A stretch of 64,000 bases of DNA, taken from Paenibacillus swuensis (GTDB lineage: Bacteria; Bacillota; Bacilli; Paenibacillales; DY6). Numbering within the stretch: the first letter of the stretch is position 1; every line of letters begins with the position of its first letter. The notes under the pieces are model-generated. The model had not been told where the DNA came from and made no database searches. It saw only the letters and a program-made list of their open reading frames with translations. The stretch covers positions 3,190,501-3,254,500 of the forward strand of contig NZ_CP011388.1 of NCBI RefSeq assembly GCF_001644605.1, written 5' to 3'. The position numbers and the translations under genes are program-made. This document shows positions 28,786 through 39,100 of the stretch, in pieces.

Positions 28786-31023
28786 ATGAGTCAAGAAGAA
28801 CATTTTTTAGGACGTTTCGGTCAAGCTATTGCAGGCAAAAGAACCCGGTGGGTAACCATTATCGTGTGGGTTGCTTTAGTTGTTGTATTGAATATGCTGT
28901 TTCCCCAAGCCAACAGTCAGACCGTGGAGAATGCTCCCAACCTGGCAGAAGATCGTCCTTCCGTAGTAGCGGAGAAGTTGGCTAAAGAACAGTTTCCGAA
29001 TGAATCCGGTGTGCCGGCATTAATTGTGTTTCATCGGGAAGGCGGGATGCAGGATGCGGATTTGACAAAGGCGGGCCAAATTGCCGAATACTTTACGGCA
29101 ACCCCGCTTCCAAACCAGACCCTCATTCCTCCTCTGCATAAGTTGCCTCCGCCTGTATTGAAGCAACAGCTCTCGGAAGATGGATCTACGTTAGTGTTGC
29201 CTATCTTTTTTGATAAAAGCGCGGACGTTGAACAATTAAAGGAAAGTATTGAGCTCTTCGAGGAGAAGACTTCCGAGATTGTCGGCGGCGATGTGTTTGA
29301 AGCTTCCATTACGTCGGGAGACGCTCTAAGCGCCCGGGTCACCGGTCCTGTCGGAATTCAGATTGATGCTACGGGATTGTTTGAATCCGCGGATGTAACT
29401 TTGTTGATCGCAACCGTCCTGCTAGTTCTGGTGTTGCTGCTTCTTATATACCGTTCCCCGATTCTGGCGATCATCCCGTTGATCGGAGTAGGGTTCGCCT
29501 ATGGGGTAATCTCACCTGTATTGGGATGGTTAGCCGAGCAAGGTTGGATCACCTTTGATTCCCAGGGAATCTCCATTATGACCGTGCTCCTGTTTGGCGC
29601 CGGAACCGATTATTGCCTGTTCTTGGTGGCAAGGTTCAGACAGGAATTGAAGGAGCAAGAGAATCGTTTTACGGCTTTGCGAAGCGCCATTACCGGGGCT
29701 ACTGGGGCTGTTGCGATGAGCGGATTTACCGTGGTGGTATCGCTGCTTGCATTATTACTGGCTGAATATGGTTCCTATCAGCGATTCGCCATTCCTTTCA
29801 GTTTGTCCATTTTGATTATGATGATTGCAAGCATTACGCTGGTTCCCGCCTTGTTGGCTGTGTTCGGCAGAGCGTCCTTCTTCCCGTTCGTTCCTCGTAC
29901 AGCTGAGATGCAGCGGGAGCGGGCTCGCAAGAAAGGCAAGCCTGAGCCTAAGCTGAAACAGGAAGGCAAGCTGGGGCGTGCGGTAGGCAGCCTGGTGACC
30001 CGCCGTCCGTGGGCAGTGACACTAGTTACCTTGATTCTGCTCGGGGCGATGGCTTCCTTCGCCACCCAAGTGAAAATCAACTTCGACACGCTGTCATCGT
30101 TCCCTGAAGATATACCTTCCAGGGAAGGCTTCTCCCTGATCGGTAAGCAATTCTCCGAGGGCGAGTTAGCGCCGGTGAAGGTGATGGTGGATACGGAGGG
30201 TAAGACCATTGATCTGAAATCCGGGTTGGAAGGTCTGGACTATGTGTCCAAAGTGGGGGAACCCGTAAAAGGGGCCGTGGATCCTAACATCGTTGCCTAC
30301 GATGTAGAATTTACGATGAATCCGTACTCGAACGAAGCGATGGATCGATTGCCCGACTTGCGCGGAGCCGTAGAGAAATCGCTTGCGGACGCAGGGGTTA
30401 CGAATGCTGCGGACAACGTCTTTCTTGGCGGTCAAACCGCTGATCAGCTAGATACGAAGGAAACAACCGAAAGCGACACCGCGCGTATTATTCCTGTTGT
30501 CATTGTCTTGATAGCATTCATTCTAGTGGTTTACTTGCGCTCGATCGTCGCCATGTTGTATCTGATGGGCACGGTACTCCTGTCCTATTTCTCGGCACTT
30601 GGCATCGGTTGGATCATCATTCACTACGGTATGGGCGCTGACTTCATTCAAGGTTCCATTCCGTTGTACGTCTTTGTCTTCCTTGTTGCCTTAGGTGAGG
30701 ATTACAACATCTTTATGATTTCAAGCATTTGGGAGAAGCGCCGCACCATGCCGCTGAACCAAGCCATTAAAGATGGTGTTGCCCAAACCGGAGGCGTAAT
30801 CACCTCCGCCGGTTTGATCCTTGCAGGAACATTTGCCGTGTTGGCGTCATTGCCGATTCAAGTGCTGGTCCACTTCGGTTTGATCACGGCGATCGGCGTG
30901 CTGCTTGACACGTTCATCGTTCGGCCGTTCCTTGTTCCGGCATTAACTACTTTGCTGGGCAAACGCGCCTTTTGGCCGGGGAAGTATGAGCCGGTTGCCG
31001 AGAAACACGAGTTGACTTCGTAG
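28786..31023 (+). CDS. MMPL/RND-family transporter (YdfJ/YdgH-like)
   Basis: 745-residue inner-membrane transporter with two MMPL repeats. Each repeat has one span, an extracellular loop domain, then five or more spans (first block about 200-370 with GAGTDYCLFLVARF, second about 560-740 with ALGEDYNIFMISSIWE; both carry the conserved Asp-Tyr proton-relay pair). Such proteins export lipids, siderophores or drugs; substrate unknown. ATG 28786 is chosen because GGAGAG lies about 11 bases upstream. The divergent TetR gene probably controls it. Confidence 0.9.
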   Translation: MSQEEHFLGRFGQAIAGKRTRWVTIIVWVALVVVLNMLFPQANSQTVENAPNLAEDRPSVVAEKLAKEQFPNESGVPALIVFHREGGMQDADLTKAGQIAEYFTATPLPNQTLIPPLHKLPPPVLKQQLSEDGSTLVLPIFFDKSADVEQLKESIELFEEKTSEIVGGDVFEASITSGDALSARVTGPVGIQIDATGLFESADVTLLIATVLLVLVLLLLIYRSPILAIIPLIGVGFAYGVISPVLGWLAEQGWITFDSQGISIMTVLLFGAGTDYCLFLVARFRQELKEQENRFTALRSAITGATGAVAMSGFTVVVSLLALLLAEYGSYQRFAIPFSLSILIMMIASITLVPALLAVFGRASFFPFVPRTAEMQRERARKKGKPEPKLKQEGKLGRAVGSLVTRRPWAVTLVTLILLGAMASFATQVKINFDTLSSFPEDIPSREGFSLIGKQFSEGELAPVKVMVDTEGKTIDLKSGLEGLDYVSKVGEPVKGAVDPNIVAYDVEFTMNPYSNEAMDRLPDLRGAVEKSLADAGVTNAADNVFLGGQTADQLDTKETTESDTARIIPVVIVLIAFILVVYLRSIVAMLYLMGTVLLSYFSALGIGWIIIHYGMGADFIQGSIPLYVFVFLVALGEDYNIFMISSIWEKRRTMPLNQAIKDGVAQTGGVITSAGLILAGTFAVLASLPIQVLVHFGLITAIGVLLDTFIVRPFLVPALTTLLGKRAFWPGKYEPVAEKHELTS

Positions 31024-31065
31024 GCATGAAACACCCATATTCATTGTAAGATCCGTCTCATTCTG

Positions 31066-31095
31066 ATAAGACCGCCTTGTGCGGTCTTATTTCTT
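31066..31095 (+). terminator. Terminator between the MMPL gene and sigK
   Basis: ATAAGACCGC-CTTGT-GCGGTCTTAT is a perfect 10-bp stem with TTCTTTTT after it. Confidence 0.85.
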
Positions 31096-31130
31096 TTTGC
31101 CCCGTACATGCACGAGTAGGCACACGCCCA

Positions 31131-31138
31131 CATAGAAT
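31131..31138 (+). promoter_or_regulatory. Possible sigma-E-type -10 element upstream of sigK
   Basis: CATAGAAT matches the mother-cell sigma-E -10 consensus CATACAAT at seven of eight positions, 59 bp before the sigK ATG. A clear -35 is not visible, so this is tentative. Sigma-E control of sigK is established in B. subtilis. Confidence 0.35.
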
Positions 31139-31197
31139 GTATCGTCCCTGGAAAACAATTGGTTCCACGGTCAAACTTCACGGGGGTGCTCACCTAC

Positions 31198-31899
31198 ATG
31201 CCTGGATTGTTCACAGCCATTGCTATCATGATCAAGCAGTTAACCCTGCTCGTCTCGTATGTCAAGAACAATGCGTTTCCACAGCCGTTGTCCGAAGAAG
31301 ATGAAATGAAGCATCTGCGCCAGATGGCCCAAGGGAATGCGATTTCCCGAAACATGCTGGTGGAACATAACTTGAGATTGGTCGCACATATTGTCAAGAA
31401 ATTTGACAACACGGGAGAAGATCTGGAGGATTTAATTTCCATCGGCACGATCGGACTGATTAAAGCCATTGAGAGCTTTCAGCCGGACAAAGGGACGAAG
31501 CTAGCCACATTTGCCGCCAGATGTATTGAGAATGAAATCCTTATGCATTTGCGTTCCCTGAAGAAAACCCGCAAAGACGTCTCCTTGCATGATCCGATCG
31601 GAACGGACAAAGAGGGGAATGAAATTACTTTGATCGACATCCTGGGTTCGGAAGCCGATGATGTCATTGAGAAGGTTCAGCTGAAAATTGAAAAAAGTAA
31701 AATTTATAAAAACCTGGATATACTGGATGACCGTGAGAAAGAAGTGGTTGTCGGCCGGTTCGGTCTGGAACTCGGCGGGGAAGAGCGGACGCAACGGGAG
31801 ATCGCGAAGGAGCTGGGAATCAGCCGCAGTTATGTATCGCGGATCGAGAAGAGGGCATTGATGAAATTGTACCATGAGTTTTATAAAGTGAAGCGGTAG
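31198..31899 (+). CDS. sigK: RNA polymerase sigma-K factor (pro-form), uninterrupted
   Basis: Late mother-cell sporulation sigma factor. 233 residues from ATG 31198, nine bases after GGGGGTG. The N-terminal hydrophobic pro-sequence ([20 protein letters not shown]) precedes [12 protein letters not shown], the mature start in B. subtilis after SpoIVFB cleavage. Region 2 ([39 protein letters not shown]) and region 4 ([20 protein letters not shown]) are intact. The gene is one continuous frame, unlike the skin-interrupted locus of B. subtilis, so no excision step is needed here. Confidence 0.95.
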   Translation: MPGLFTAIAIMIKQLTLLVSYVKNNAFPQPLSEEDEMKHLRQMAQGNAISRNMLVEHNLRLVAHIVKKFDNTGEDLEDLISIGTIGLIKAIESFQPDKGTKLATFAARCIENEILMHLRSLKKTRKDVSLHDPIGTDKEGNEITLIDILGSEADDVIEKVQLKIEKSKIYKNLDILDDREKEVVVGRFGLELGGEERTQREIAKELGISRSYVSRIEKRALMKLYHEFYKVKR

Positions 31900-31929
31900 A
31901 ATAAATTCACCGATATCGACAGTCAATTG

Positions 31930-31950
31930 CCGCCGAGTTGGCGGTTTTTT
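31930..31950 (+). terminator. Terminator after sigK
   Basis: CCGCC-GAGTT-GGCGG stem followed by six T. Confidence 0.8.
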
Positions 31951-32003
31951 GCATGGAAATTTTGCCTGGTTGCAAGTTCATTCTGAATACTTTTTCAAAA
32001 AAA

Positions 32004-32072
32004 GACATTAATGTCGTTTTAATTTGACAAGCCTGGATTTACAGTGCTACACTCAAAAACGACAACGATGTC
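32004..32072 (+). promoter_or_regulatory. Promoter bracketed by two GACA-N4-TGTC operators
   Basis: TTGACA (32024-32029), an 18-bp spacer and TACACT (32048-32053) with an upstream TG (extended -10). Operator 1, GACATTAATGTC (32004-32015), lies before the -35; operator 2, GACAACGATGTC (32061-32072), covers the likely start site. Both have the same perfect half-sites, 57 bp centre to centre, and A/T-rich flanks. The TetR protein encoded as second gene of the operon is the obvious candidate to bind them and repress its own operon. Confidence 0.8.
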
Positions 32073-32136
32073 TTTTTTTGTTTTTTTAGGATAGGCTGAT
32101 CAGCGAAGAAGAATCTGATTTTAAGGGGAACTTATC

Positions 32137-33420
32137 ATGTTAATCACAATGCTTACAACAGGCACCCGCGGTGACACGCAGCCTTACATTGCCTTAGGAT
32201 TGGCATTGCAAAAGAGAGGCCATCGTGTGCGGATTGCAGCATCCGAGTCTTTCCGGGATTTCGTGAAACACTATGGGCTGGAGTATGCACCGATTCGAGG
32301 AGATATAACCAAGATTGCTCAGAGCGAATTGGCCCAAGACGCAGGGAAGGCCGATAATCCGCTTAAATTCTACAAAAGCCTGAAGAAAGACGAATTCAAA
32401 CGGTTATTTCTCGACATGCAACAGGATATGTACCAGGCATGTCTGGGAGCAGATGCGGTTGTTTATCACCCGGGTGCCACATTAGGTTATTTCGCAGCAC
32501 AGGAACGGCACATACCAAGCATTCTGGCCACGCCGTTCCCGATGACGCCAACCAGCGCTTATCCGAATCTGTTGTTCTATAACCGCCCAAGTTTCGGGAA
32601 ATTATATAATAAACTGACGCATCGGATTTTTGAAATGGGGTTCTGGATGATTTCCGGCGATCATGTGAAACAATTCTGGAAAGAACAATTCGGAACGGCT
32701 CCCCGGCCGTTCTCCAGTCCGTTCCCGAGACAGCGCACGGCAACGCATCCAACCTTGATCTCGCTGAGCCCGTCTGTGTTCCCTCGGCCGGATGATTGGT
32801 CTGAGCATATTCATTGTGACGGGTACTGGTTCCTGGAGCCGGACAAGAGTTACAGTCCGCCGCAGGAGCTTCAAGACTTTCTAAACGCCGGCAAACCTCC
32901 GATATACGTCGGGTTCGGCAGTATTTCCGGACAAGCTCAGGCTTCGGAGACGACAGCCATCGTAATCGAAGCGCTGAAGCGCAACGGCCAGCGCGGCATC
33001 ATCGCCAAGGGCTGGGGCGGAATGGAGCGTCCGGATGAGCTGGACAAGGATATCCTGTTTATTGACGGAGCTCCCCATGACTGGCTGTTTCCCCGCATGG
33101 CTGCGGTTGTCCATCACGGTGGTGCGGGCACGACGGCAGAGGGGCTTCGCTCCGGCGTTCCCAGCCTGATCATCCCCTTTACAAACGATCAATTTGCTTG
33201 GGGACAGCGGGTGCACGAGCTCGGCGTTGGTCCGAAAGCGATTCCTCGCAAGCAACTGACGACCGAGAATTTGACACAAGCCATGAAGTATACACAGATC
33301 AATGAGGTCAAAGCCAAAGCCCAGGTTCTGGGAAGCCGAATCCGTTCCGAACGTGGCGCAGAAGCCTCTGCACAGGCTGTCATAGACTGCATTGAAGCTT
33401 ACCAAAAAAAGGGGAAGTGA
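32137..33420 (+). CDS. GT1-family glycosyltransferase (MGT/sterol-glucosyltransferase-like)
   Basis: 427-residue GT-B enzyme that would transfer a sugar from a UDP donor to a small lipophilic acceptor. The N-terminal domain opens with MLTTGTRGDTQPYIALGLAL; the C-terminal donor-binding domain has IYVGFGSISG and the signature VHHGGAGTTAEGLRSGVPSL, then PFTNDQFAWGQR. Relatives modify macrolides, sterols or glycolipids; the acceptor cannot be inferred. It is one base apart from the following tetR gene, so the pair looks like an inducible detoxification or tailoring unit. SD AAGGGGA. Confidence 0.87.
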   Translation: MLITMLTTGTRGDTQPYIALGLALQKRGHRVRIAASESFRDFVKHYGLEYAPIRGDITKIAQSELAQDAGKADNPLKFYKSLKKDEFKRLFLDMQQDMYQACLGADAVVYHPGATLGYFAAQERHIPSILATPFPMTPTSAYPNLLFYNRPSFGKLYNKLTHRIFEMGFWMISGDHVKQFWKEQFGTAPRPFSSPFPRQRTATHPTLISLSPSVFPRPDDWSEHIHCDGYWFLEPDKSYSPPQELQDFLNAGKPPIYVGFGSISGQAQASETTAIVIEALKRNGQRGIIAKGWGGMERPDELDKDILFIDGAPHDWLFPRMAAVVHHGGAGTTAEGLRSGVPSLIIPFTNDQFAWGQRVHELGVGPKAIPRKQLTTENLTQAMKYTQINEVKAKAQVLGSRIRSERGAEASAQAVIDCIEAYQKKGK

Positions 33421-33421
33421 C

Positions 33422-34087
33422 ATGCCTAAAGTTAAAGAAGAACATTATGAGAATAAGAAACAGGAAATTTTGGAGGCAGCCAAGCGGGTTGCTCTGAAAA
33501 AGCCGATCTACCACGTGACGATGAGGGACGTCGTACTGGAGGCGGGCATGAGCCAAGGAGGGGTGTATAAATATTTTTCGAATATTGATGTACTGTTCGC
33601 CGCTCTGCTCGGTCAGAACTCCCTTACATCCGAGGTGAAAGACGAAATCGACGCCATTTTTGCGGAAAACAAAGACCCTATGCAGGTCCTTCATGTTTTT
33701 CTGACCTATGTTGGAGCTTACATTGAAACTTCGGTTAGCGGCAGCGGCAAGATCATTCACGAGCTGATGGCTTTCTATGCTAATGAGCCGGAACGGTTTG
33801 AGAAAGTAAGCAGTCAGCTTCTGCGGGCTTCGACGCTTGGTTATCTGCATACCGCCTTCAGCTGTTTTTTGCAGGAACAAGTTGCAGCCAAGAAATTTTC
33901 GCCGGCAGTACCGCTGGAAGAGGTCATCGCCTTCATGGCGACAACGATCAATGGCATTGTGCATGATGCAATCATGGCCCAAAATGCAGCTTACGCGCGC
34001 CATCTCATGCCTGCTCCGAATGTAAAGCGGTTAGTGTACAGCTTGTATCTAGCTGTCATCTCCATTTTAGGAGCAGGCAAACGATAA
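33422..34087 (+). CDS. TetR-family regulator in operon with the glycosyltransferase
   Basis: 221 residues from ATG 33422 (SD AGGGGAAG). N-terminal HTH: KQEILEAAKRVALKK then MRDVVLEAGMSQGGVYKYFS; the remainder is a helical ligand-binding domain. It is probably an autorepressor acting at the paired dyads upstream of the glycosyltransferase gene. An in-frame ATG 30 bases earlier lies inside the preceding gene and lacks an SD. Confidence 0.9.
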   Translation: MPKVKEEHYENKKQEILEAAKRVALKKPIYHVTMRDVVLEAGMSQGGVYKYFSNIDVLFAALLGQNSLTSEVKDEIDAIFAENKDPMQVLHVFLTYVGAYIETSVSGSGKIIHELMAFYANEPERFEKVSSQLLRASTLGYLHTAFSCFLQEQVAAKKFSPAVPLEEVIAFMATTINGIVHDAIMAQNAAYARHLMPAPNVKRLVYSLYLAVISILGAGKR

Positions 34088-34099
34088 AGATTTTAGTGG

Positions 34100-34137
34100 A
34101 AACTGCTTTCCGAGATGGATTCGGGGAGCAGTTTTTG
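34100..34137 (+). terminator. Terminator after the glycosyltransferase-tetR operon
   Basis: AAACTGCTTTCCGA pairs with TTCGGGGAGCAGTTT around GATGGA and continues in T residues. Confidence 0.85.
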
Positions 34138-34375
34138 TGTTCAACTTACGTCCAATACAGACTTTCCCCGTTAAGACTTTTTTGATTAAATGAGGTAAAA
34201 AAAGCAGATATACCAAGGCAGAACGACAAATCAATTAACTCTTAATGCAGGAAAGTATTGGAATCAGGTAGGATGGTTACTGAAGGAGGGGTAACTGATG
34301 TGATGTTTGGCCATTCCATATTCCGGGAGGTGACGGTTCGGTCAGTGTTTCATTAAACCTTGAGGAGGAATCATC

Positions 34376-36136
34376 TTGAAATTACATATTCAGCAAAGGG
34401 TGCAAATTAGGTACATTTGTTTAATATTATCTTTCGTAATCGCTTTCTCCATGTTCACCTTTACCTCTGTCAATCCAGCACATGCTGCTGCCAAAACGTA
34501 TTATGTAAGCGCATCAACAGGTCAGGACCGGAGCGATTACGGCACCTCGACAGGTCAACCTTTCAAAACCATTCAATATGCCGCGAATTTAACCAATCCT
34601 GGAGACACCGTTTATGTGATGAATGGAACTTATAATGAAATTGATGATCAGTCTGTTTTCGCAGTGAAGCGCTCCGGTTCTTCGGATCCGAACGGCTATA
34701 TCAGTTACCTGGCTTATCCGGGTCATTCTCCAAAGCTTAAAGTGACGGATGCTTGGAACCACATTGTTGTAAGCGCTTCATACATTCGTGTGGAAGGCTT
34801 CGAAATTGAAGGAGACAATGCCAACCTTACATTAAGCGACGGGGAAGCGAGATATAACCATTTTGTTCAAAATAAGCCTGCGGGAACCATTAACTGGAGT
34901 TATGTCCGCAAAACACAGGCGAACGGCATATTCATCAAACCAGAAGCGGGAAGCACCGTCTACCCTCATCACGTGATCATTAAGAACAATATTGTTCATG
35001 ATGTTCCAGGGGGCGGTATTTCAACAACGGATGCGGATTACATTACAATCGAAGATAACAAGGTGTACAACACTTCATGGTATAACCTGTATGCGACAAG
35101 CGGTATTTCCATTCTTACACCTAGAAATACAGATACCAATACAACAAGTTATAAGAATATCGTTCGAAACAATCGGGTGTATAACAACAAAACTTTGGTG
35201 AAATGGGAAAAAACTCAGGATTATTCGGACGGGAACGGGATTATTATTGACACTACCTTGAAAGCTCCGGCCTACACAGGCAAGACGTTAGTAACAAATA
35301 ATGTTTCTTATTTAAATGGAGGCTCAGGGATTCATTCGTATAAGAGCGAGAATGTGGATATTATCAATAACACGGCTTACAACAATTCCGCACAGCTGGA
35401 TTATGGTGAAATATTCGCGTTATTCAGCAATAATGTAAACATCTACAACAACATTATGGTTGCTAGAACCGGCAAGAAAATTAGCCAGGATTATCAAAAC
35501 TCCAATGTGAATGTCAACTATAACATCTACCATAACGGAAATCCGGCAGTCAGCGGAGCGAATGACATCTGGGGAGACCCTCTGTTTGGAAATGCCGCAA
35601 CGGGAGATTTCAGTACTCTGATCGGATCAAGGGCGATTGATACAGGGACAACCCAATTGGCGCCAACCTGGGATTTCAACTACAACCCGCGTCCGAGAGG
35701 AGCAGCACCTGATCGCGGAGCTTATGAGAATCAGAATTTAATCGGCAATCCAAGTTTTGAATGGACCAATCTGAATTCGTGGACCAAGGACTCCAACAGC
35801 GCAGGTATTACGGTTCAAAATACAGGTTCATATTCTGGAACATACAAGGCCAACTTCAGCACAACTGCTGCAACTAAACTGTCTCAAACCGTAACGGCAC
35901 CTACAACCAAGACTTATACCGTTACTGCTTATATCAATACCAATATTGCCAGCAACGTCACCTTGGGCGCAGATGTGGCAGGTGTCAATAAGGGCCAGCA
36001 GACTGTGGCATCCGGCGGTTACAAAAAAGTAACGTTTACGGTGAGTGCGAATGCGCAACAATCCATTAAAGTGTGGATTAGCGCGCCTCAGACATCCGGC
36101 GGTTGGGTAGCAATCGATGATATTTCAGTACAATAA
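34376..36136 (+). CDS. Secreted right-handed parallel beta-helix protein with C-terminal carbohydrate-binding domain
   Basis: 586 residues, translated from TTG behind GAGGAGGAATCATC. Signal peptide with cleavage after AHA (about residue 37). Residues about 40-450 form a pectin-lyase-like beta-helix (repeated NN-x-V/I-x-N-N rungs, TYYVSASTGQD start, YATSGISI, YSDGNGIIID), the fold of polysaccharide lyases and some glycosidases. Residues about 455-586 (NLIGNPSFEWTNLNSWT...) look like a CBM4/9-type jelly roll. No catalytic assignment can be made; a role in binding or cutting plant or algal polysaccharide is inferred. Its helix is paralogous to the centre of the next protein. Confidence 0.82.
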   Translation: MKLHIQQRVQIRYICLILSFVIAFSMFTFTSVNPAHAAAKTYYVSASTGQDRSDYGTSTGQPFKTIQYAANLTNPGDTVYVMNGTYNEIDDQSVFAVKRSGSSDPNGYISYLAYPGHSPKLKVTDAWNHIVVSASYIRVEGFEIEGDNANLTLSDGEARYNHFVQNKPAGTINWSYVRKTQANGIFIKPEAGSTVYPHHVIIKNNIVHDVPGGGISTTDADYITIEDNKVYNTSWYNLYATSGISILTPRNTDTNTTSYKNIVRNNRVYNNKTLVKWEKTQDYSDGNGIIIDTTLKAPAYTGKTLVTNNVSYLNGGSGIHSYKSENVDIINNTAYNNSAQLDYGEIFALFSNNVNIYNNIMVARTGKKISQDYQNSNVNVNYNIYHNGNPAVSGANDIWGDPLFGNAATGDFSTLIGSRAIDTGTTQLAPTWDFNYNPRPRGAAPDRGAYENQNLIGNPSFEWTNLNSWTKDSNSAGITVQNTGSYSGTYKANFSTTAATKLSQTVTAPTTKTYTVTAYINTNIASNVTLGADVAGVNKGQQTVASGGYKKVTFTVSANAQQSIKVWISAPQTSGGWVAIDDISVQ

Positions 36137-36153
36137 GAGAGGATGATTATATT

Positions 36154-39100
36154 TTGAAGAAGTTTGGATTATGGCTCATGGTATTTTCTTTAGTAGTAAG
36201 CGCTTTTATAGCACCTGTGGTACCGGTTTCCAAAGCTTATGCCGCTGGCGGAACCATCTATGAAGCAGAAGCGGGTACACTGTTGGATGCTACAGTAAAG
36301 ACATCGGGGAGTTTTTCGGGTAACGGGTATGTTGATCTCGGAGACAAGGCGAATGGCGCCAGTGTGACTTGGAACAATATACAGGCTGATTTCGCAGGCA
36401 ACTATGTGGTCAATATCAAGTACAGTAATGTATCGCAAAGTACTAAACCGGTTAGTTTGATTGTGAACGGTCAGAAGTACGCCACCTTCCAAGGGGAGCC
36501 TACAGGAGGGGATGCTGCTCCAGTGTGGAGCACGTTGAATGCGGTTGTCATGTTAAACCAAGGCATTAACAAGCTCCAAGTGATTTCTGAGAACGCTGAC
36601 GGTCCGGAGATTGATGTTCTGGAAGTCACTTCGTACGCCACAATTTTTGAGGCTGAGAATGGCGCAGGAGCAGCTCATCTGGATGCAACCATCGCAGCCA
36701 ATACCGGCACGGCACCTGGGTTTTCCGGAACGGGGTATGTAAGTGTCGCGACTCCGAAAAACGGCTACTTGCTTTACAATAACGTGGTTGTTCCTGAAAC
36801 AGGAAAATACACATTGAAAGTGAGATACTCCTTGCTGAGCGGTCCCAGACCCTTTGCCGTAACCGTGAATGGTGCCCGCATTCAGGACGCCAAGGGCATT
36901 GCTTCGGGTGGATGGAACATTTGGAAGTATGAGGAGCTTACGGGTATATCCTTAAATGCAGGTGTAAATACCTTGAAAATTGAACGCATCGGTACCAACT
37001 CCACCCCTGTGATTGATCGGTTTGAGATTGTATCCGAACAATTACTTGCCGTAGGGGATCAAACCTTTAGAAACACCACCTTTGAATCCTCGGATGCGGA
37101 TCCCGTTATTGCCGGTACCGCAACCGGTGAAGTGTTAAATTCGCCGCTGATCAGCGGAACGGCGCTGAAAAGCACCTCGGGCAGCATCGTGAAGGTCGCA
37201 GATAACGCAGGCTCCCGTGGGGCAGAAATTACAACGCCGCAAGCTAAACAGGGTATCATCGGTTTCCCTTTCCATTCCAGTTGGAACGCTCCAGTACCGA
37301 TGGCAAGCTATACGCTGGAATCAAGCTTCGTACTGAAGGACGATAAGGCAAACTATATATTCAAGCTGATTAATGCCGCAGCATCCATGGAAAGTCCGAT
37401 CTTTGTATTCAGTATGGACGGGAAGATTTATGCCCGGTCAGATAACAAAGCTGGCGGAGCCTTAGCTGAAAGAGCGAGCTGGAGCGCAGGTACCGCTTAT
37501 AAAGTCAAGCTTGTGTTCCACGTGGACACCAAGAGTTACGATATGTATCTAAATGGTATAAAGCTGGTAAACAGTGAACCTCTGCAGGATGATGTATATT
37601 CTGGAGGATTAAAAGGATTCTTCATGGAGGTTACAGGAGGCCCGCACCAGGAAACCAAGATTCTAGTGGATGACATCACATTATCGGGTTCCAACACGCC
37701 GGGTACTGCCCCTGTAATTAACCCGAATCCTGGCGCAATTTACGTAGAGCAAGCGTATATCGGCGCTCCTGTCAATTATTATGTAAGCCCAGCCGGTCTT
37801 GACACAAACGACGGATTGTCTACAGGAAAAGCGTTCAAAACCATTAGTAAAGCGGCTAGTGTCACGAATCCGGGAGATACGGTACTCATTATGCCCGGCA
37901 CCTATTCTCCGGCAGCGAATGTGAACGATTTTGTGAATATTACCCGCTCAGGAGCGCGTGACGCGAAAACCGGAATCTCCCACTATATCACGTATAAAGC
38001 CTATGATCCTAATCAGAAGCCTAAACTGTTGCTGCCACCCAATGTGTCCGGGGTGTGGGATATGGTGCAAATCAGTGCCAATTACATCATCATAGACGGC
38101 ATTGAGATTGAGGGTAATAATCGGAACCTAACCTTGGCGCAAGGGGAAGCTAACTATGCAAGCAAAGTAGCGGGCGGCTCGGACTGGAATAACTATGCAT
38201 TGACCAATACGAACGGAATTAGCCTTGTTGGTCATCATATTACCGTTAAAAACTCACATGTTCATCATATGGCAGGCGGGGGAATCGGCGGGAACGGCGA
38301 CTATGTAGTGCTTGACAATAATATTAGCAACAGCAACAGTTGGTACACCATGTATGCAACCAGCGGTATAAGCATGATGAATAATTTTGATACGGATAAT
38401 AACACGACCGACTACAAAATTATCGTTAGCAACAACCTGATTTATGACAATGAAACGAAAGTGAAATGGGAGAAAACGAAAGGTTATTCCGACGGTAACG
38501 GTATTATTTTTGATGTGGACGATGACTACAAAGGCAAAAAGCTAGCTGTGAACAATATCGTTTATGATAACGGCGGCGGCGGCATTCATGTGTACCGGAG
38601 CAATAATGTTTCGGTAATTAATAACACGATTTATAACAACAGCCGGAGTCCATATCTGACCTATCCGAATATGGATGCTCAATCAAGTGATAACTCTTTT
38701 TTCCTGAATAATATCTCATATGCCAGACCCGGCGAGAACGCGAATTTAGACAGCGGATTTAATAATCTATTTGCAAATAATATTTACTTTGGCGGAAATG
38801 CCCGGTTCTTAGGGCAAAATGACAGAGTCCTGGATCCGAAGTTCGTATCCCTGGAAGAAGGAAACTATGATTTTCATCTGCAAGCGGATTCACCTGCTAT
38901 TGACAACGGTACCCGTACTTTAGCGCCATCTAAAGATATTGAAGGCCAGGTACGCCCTTATACGGGCGCAGGGTCGCATTCAAGAGTTGACATTGGAGCA
39001 TATGAAACCGCATGGAACAACACTACTCCATTGGTGGATGATTCAATTATATTCAAGGAACCAACGCCAGATCAATCCTTAGAAGCTAAGGCAACGAAGG

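Noticed and set aside
34138-34375. Possible riboswitch or promoter in the gap before the first beta-helix gene
   Set aside because: Only the SD GAGGAGG is convincing; I see no conserved RNA motif and no clear -35/-10 pair.
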